Shown here in pieces: positions 14,587 to 15,126 of a stretch of 15,126 nt of DNA (its first letter is position 1; each line of letters starts with the position of its first letter). The notes under the pieces are model-generated. The model saw only the letters and a list, made by a program, of their open reading frames with translations. It had not been told where the DNA came from and did no database searches. Origin of the DNA: UBA10518 sp022837185 (lineage in GTDB: Bacteria; Desulfobacterota; Desulfobulbia; Desulfobulbales; Desulfobulbaceae). Where the stretch lies: the NCBI GenBank assembly GCA_034007705.1, contig JAVEQK010000043.1, positions 1-15,126 on the forward strand, read 5' to 3'. The position numbers and the translations under genes are program-made.

Positions 14587-14796
14587 ATCATTTTCCATGG
14601 CGTTGTCAAAGCAGAGAATACTCTGATTGTCTTTGACAACGTCATGAATTATTGGATTAAGGACGCGGTAGACTCTCGCTTTTTCCATAACGCTCTTGGT
14701 TATTTTTCTGACACCTATAATCAGGACAAACCATTGTATCCCATGACTTTTAAGGTTGTTTTTTTCAATAATGATATTCAACAGTATCTGGTTTAA
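14587..14796 (+). other. 69-codon open frame in line with csm5, possible gene remnant
   Basis: Directly after the csm5 stop the same reading frame stays open to a TAA at 14794-14796 in an otherwise A/T-rich, stop-rich region. The translation looks protein-like (HGVVKAENTLIVFDNVMNYW early, and KPLYPMTFKVVFFNN late), with third codon positions mostly T or C. The first ATG is at 14644 and has no ribosome binding site. It may be a decayed gene fragment, or chance. I do not recognise a family. Part of it is also the strong hairpin listed separately. Confidence 0.3.
14597..14645 (+). repeat. Strong 20-bp hairpin immediately after csm5
   Basis: ATGGCGTTGTCAAAG (14597-14611) pairs along all 15 positions with CTTTGACAACGTCAT (14631-14645), with one G-T wobble. 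A second stem, CAGAG (14612-14616) with CTCTG (14621-14625) around an AATA loop, stacks inside, leaving a 5-base bulge. It starts 10 bases after the csm5 stop, the position expected for an operon 3' end. No T-run follows, so it is not a textbook intrinsic terminator. It could protect the mRNA 3' end, act with Rho, or be a mobile-element remnant. Confidence 0.6.
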
Positions 14797-14898
14797 TTTT
14801 CAGGGGCATCCGAGTGATAAAAAATTAATCTAATCGCATCTCGGGTCGTAACCGGAAAGAGAACGGAGCCGGAACTCAACGAATGACGAAAATGACCT

Positions 14899-14910
14899 TA
14901 TATCGATATA
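14899..14910. promoter_or_regulatory. Perfect 12-bp palindrome in the leader
   Basis: TATATCGATATA at 14899-14910 is a perfect self-complementary sequence about 190 bases before the repeat. In an A/T-rich region short palindromes arise by chance, but this one has a central CG and could be a protein site. No factor can be named. Confidence 0.3.
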
Positions 14911-14962
14911 TTATCAAACAAAAATCAAAAATCAAGGTACCCGAGTCGTATATTTTCATTTG

Positions 14963-14980
14963 ATATTAACAAGTTAATAT
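14963..14980. promoter_or_regulatory. Perfect 8+8 dyad in the leader, operator-like
   Basis: ATATTAAC (14963-14970) and GTTAATAT (14973-14980) are perfect inverted copies separated by AA, an 18-bp operator-like element about 110 bases before the first repeat. It has the size of a site for a dimeric helix-turn-helix regulator. It might control array transcription or bend the leader during spacer acquisition. The bound protein is unknown. Confidence 0.45.
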
Positions 14981-15050
14981 GCGATGAGAAAGAAATTTTG
15001 TATTTTGTATTTTCCCAAACGCCAAATAAGGACACATGCCCGAATACGCC

Positions 15051-15079
15051 TTCGGAACCTCTTTATTTCGTTATATAAT
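15051..15079 (+). promoter_or_regulatory. Probable array promoter: TATAAT box just before the first repeat
   Basis: A perfect -10 box, TATAAT, lies at 15074-15079. With a 17-base spacer the -35 position is TTCGGA (15051-15056), only three of six consensus bases, so an activator may be needed. Transcription would begin about 15086, a few bases before the repeat at 15091. A GGAACCT (15054-15060), reminiscent of the -35 GGAAC of ECF sigma factors, overlaps the same -35 position. Confidence 0.45.
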
Positions 15080-15090
15080 TCAGGGTAAGG

Positions 15091-15126
15091 GTTTGGAGGA
15101 ATGCCCCGATCAGAGGGGATTACGAC
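15091..15126 (+). CRISPR. First CRISPR repeat (36 nt) at the window edge
   Basis: The last 36 bases begin GTTTGGAGGAATG and end GGGGATTACGAC. They have the layout of a type III-associated repeat: a CCCC (15104-15107) and GGGG (15115-15118) stem with a 7-base loop, and exactly 8 bases after the stem, ATTACGAC (15119-15126). This 8-nt end is what Cas6 leaves as the crRNA 5' tag, and it resembles the common ATTGCGAC and ATTGAAAC tags. It lies 3' of csm5 behind an A/T-rich leader. Only one copy is visible because the window ends here, so repetition itself is not seen. Confidence 0.75.

Larger units (their letters stand above)
14797..15090 (+). promoter_or_regulatory. A/T-rich region, probable CRISPR leader
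   Basis: No convincing gene is present on either strand. The stretch is A/T-rich, contains short A/T repeats (for example TTTTGTATTTTGTATTTT near 14996-15013) and two perfect dyads, and runs straight into the repeat-like unit at 15091. These are the properties of a CRISPR leader, which carries the promoter for the array and the site where new spacers are added. The call depends on the identification of the repeat. Confidence 0.6.

Noticed and set aside
14597..14645. Intrinsic terminator after csm5
   Set aside because: The hairpin is strong but no T-run follows on either strand, so it is reported as a hairpin of unknown role.
14530..14781. 83-codon minus-strand frame after csm5
   Set aside because: It overlaps the csm5 end and the hairpin, has no ribosome binding site and no recognisable sequence.

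Overview
This window is a complete type III-A (Csm) CRISPR-Cas effector operon running up to what looks like the leader and first repeat of its array. Just upstream lies a separate group of four genes that looks like a protease-controlled sigma-factor module. All genes read on the + strand. Most genes are GC-rich; sampled 60-base lines reach about 70% GC, against 40-42% inside the csx1-like gene. The gene set and style of the Cas proteins suggest a Desulfobacterota (deltaproteobacterial) or similar Gram-negative anaerobe. That is an impression, because no taxonomic marker gene is present.

Layout. (1) 1-125: right end of an IS66-family insertion sequence (end of the TnpC transposase plus a terminal repeat ending ...GCGCTTAC). 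(2) 126-261: C-terminal remnant of an unknown gene next to the IS end. (3) 483-5266: four closely packed genes: a small protein with weak MazF/PemK-like features; a large sigma-70-like protein whose TTG start overlaps the previous stop; a zinc-binding anti-sigma (ZAS) type protein with a long soluble C-terminal part; and a Lon-type (S16) Ser-Lys protease with no AAA+ domain and no recognisable SAVED or CARF domain, but a long helical, TPR-like C-terminus. (4) 5267-5403: an A/T-rich intergenic region with nested inverted repeats. (5) 5404-14586: csx20, csx1-like CARF-HEPN RNase, cas6, cas10, csm2, csm3, csm4 and csm5. (6) 14587-15090: A/T-rich region with a strong hairpin, a short open frame, two perfect dyads and a TATAAT box. 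(7) 15091-15126: one 36-nt CRISPR-repeat-like unit at the window edge, ending in an 8-nt ATTACGAC handle.

How the parts should work together. Cas6 would cut pre-crRNA after the CCCC/GGGG hairpin. Csm2-5 and Cas10 form the crRNA-guided complex. Csm3 keeps the target-RNA-cleaving Asp, and Cas10 keeps both its HD nuclease residues and its GGDD cyclase motif, so cyclic oligoadenylate (cOA) signalling is expected. Csx1 (CARF plus HEPN RxxxxH) is the obvious cOA-activated RNase, and Csx20 the ring nuclease that switches the signal off. The sigma/ZAS/Lon genes resemble the CalpL-CalpT-CalpS pathway in logic: an activated Lon-like protease cuts an anti-sigma protein and frees a sigma factor. They differ in architecture, because the protease lacks the SAVED sensor. 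This module is the most likely undescribed system in the window. Its functional link to the Csm complex is inferred from position and by analogy.
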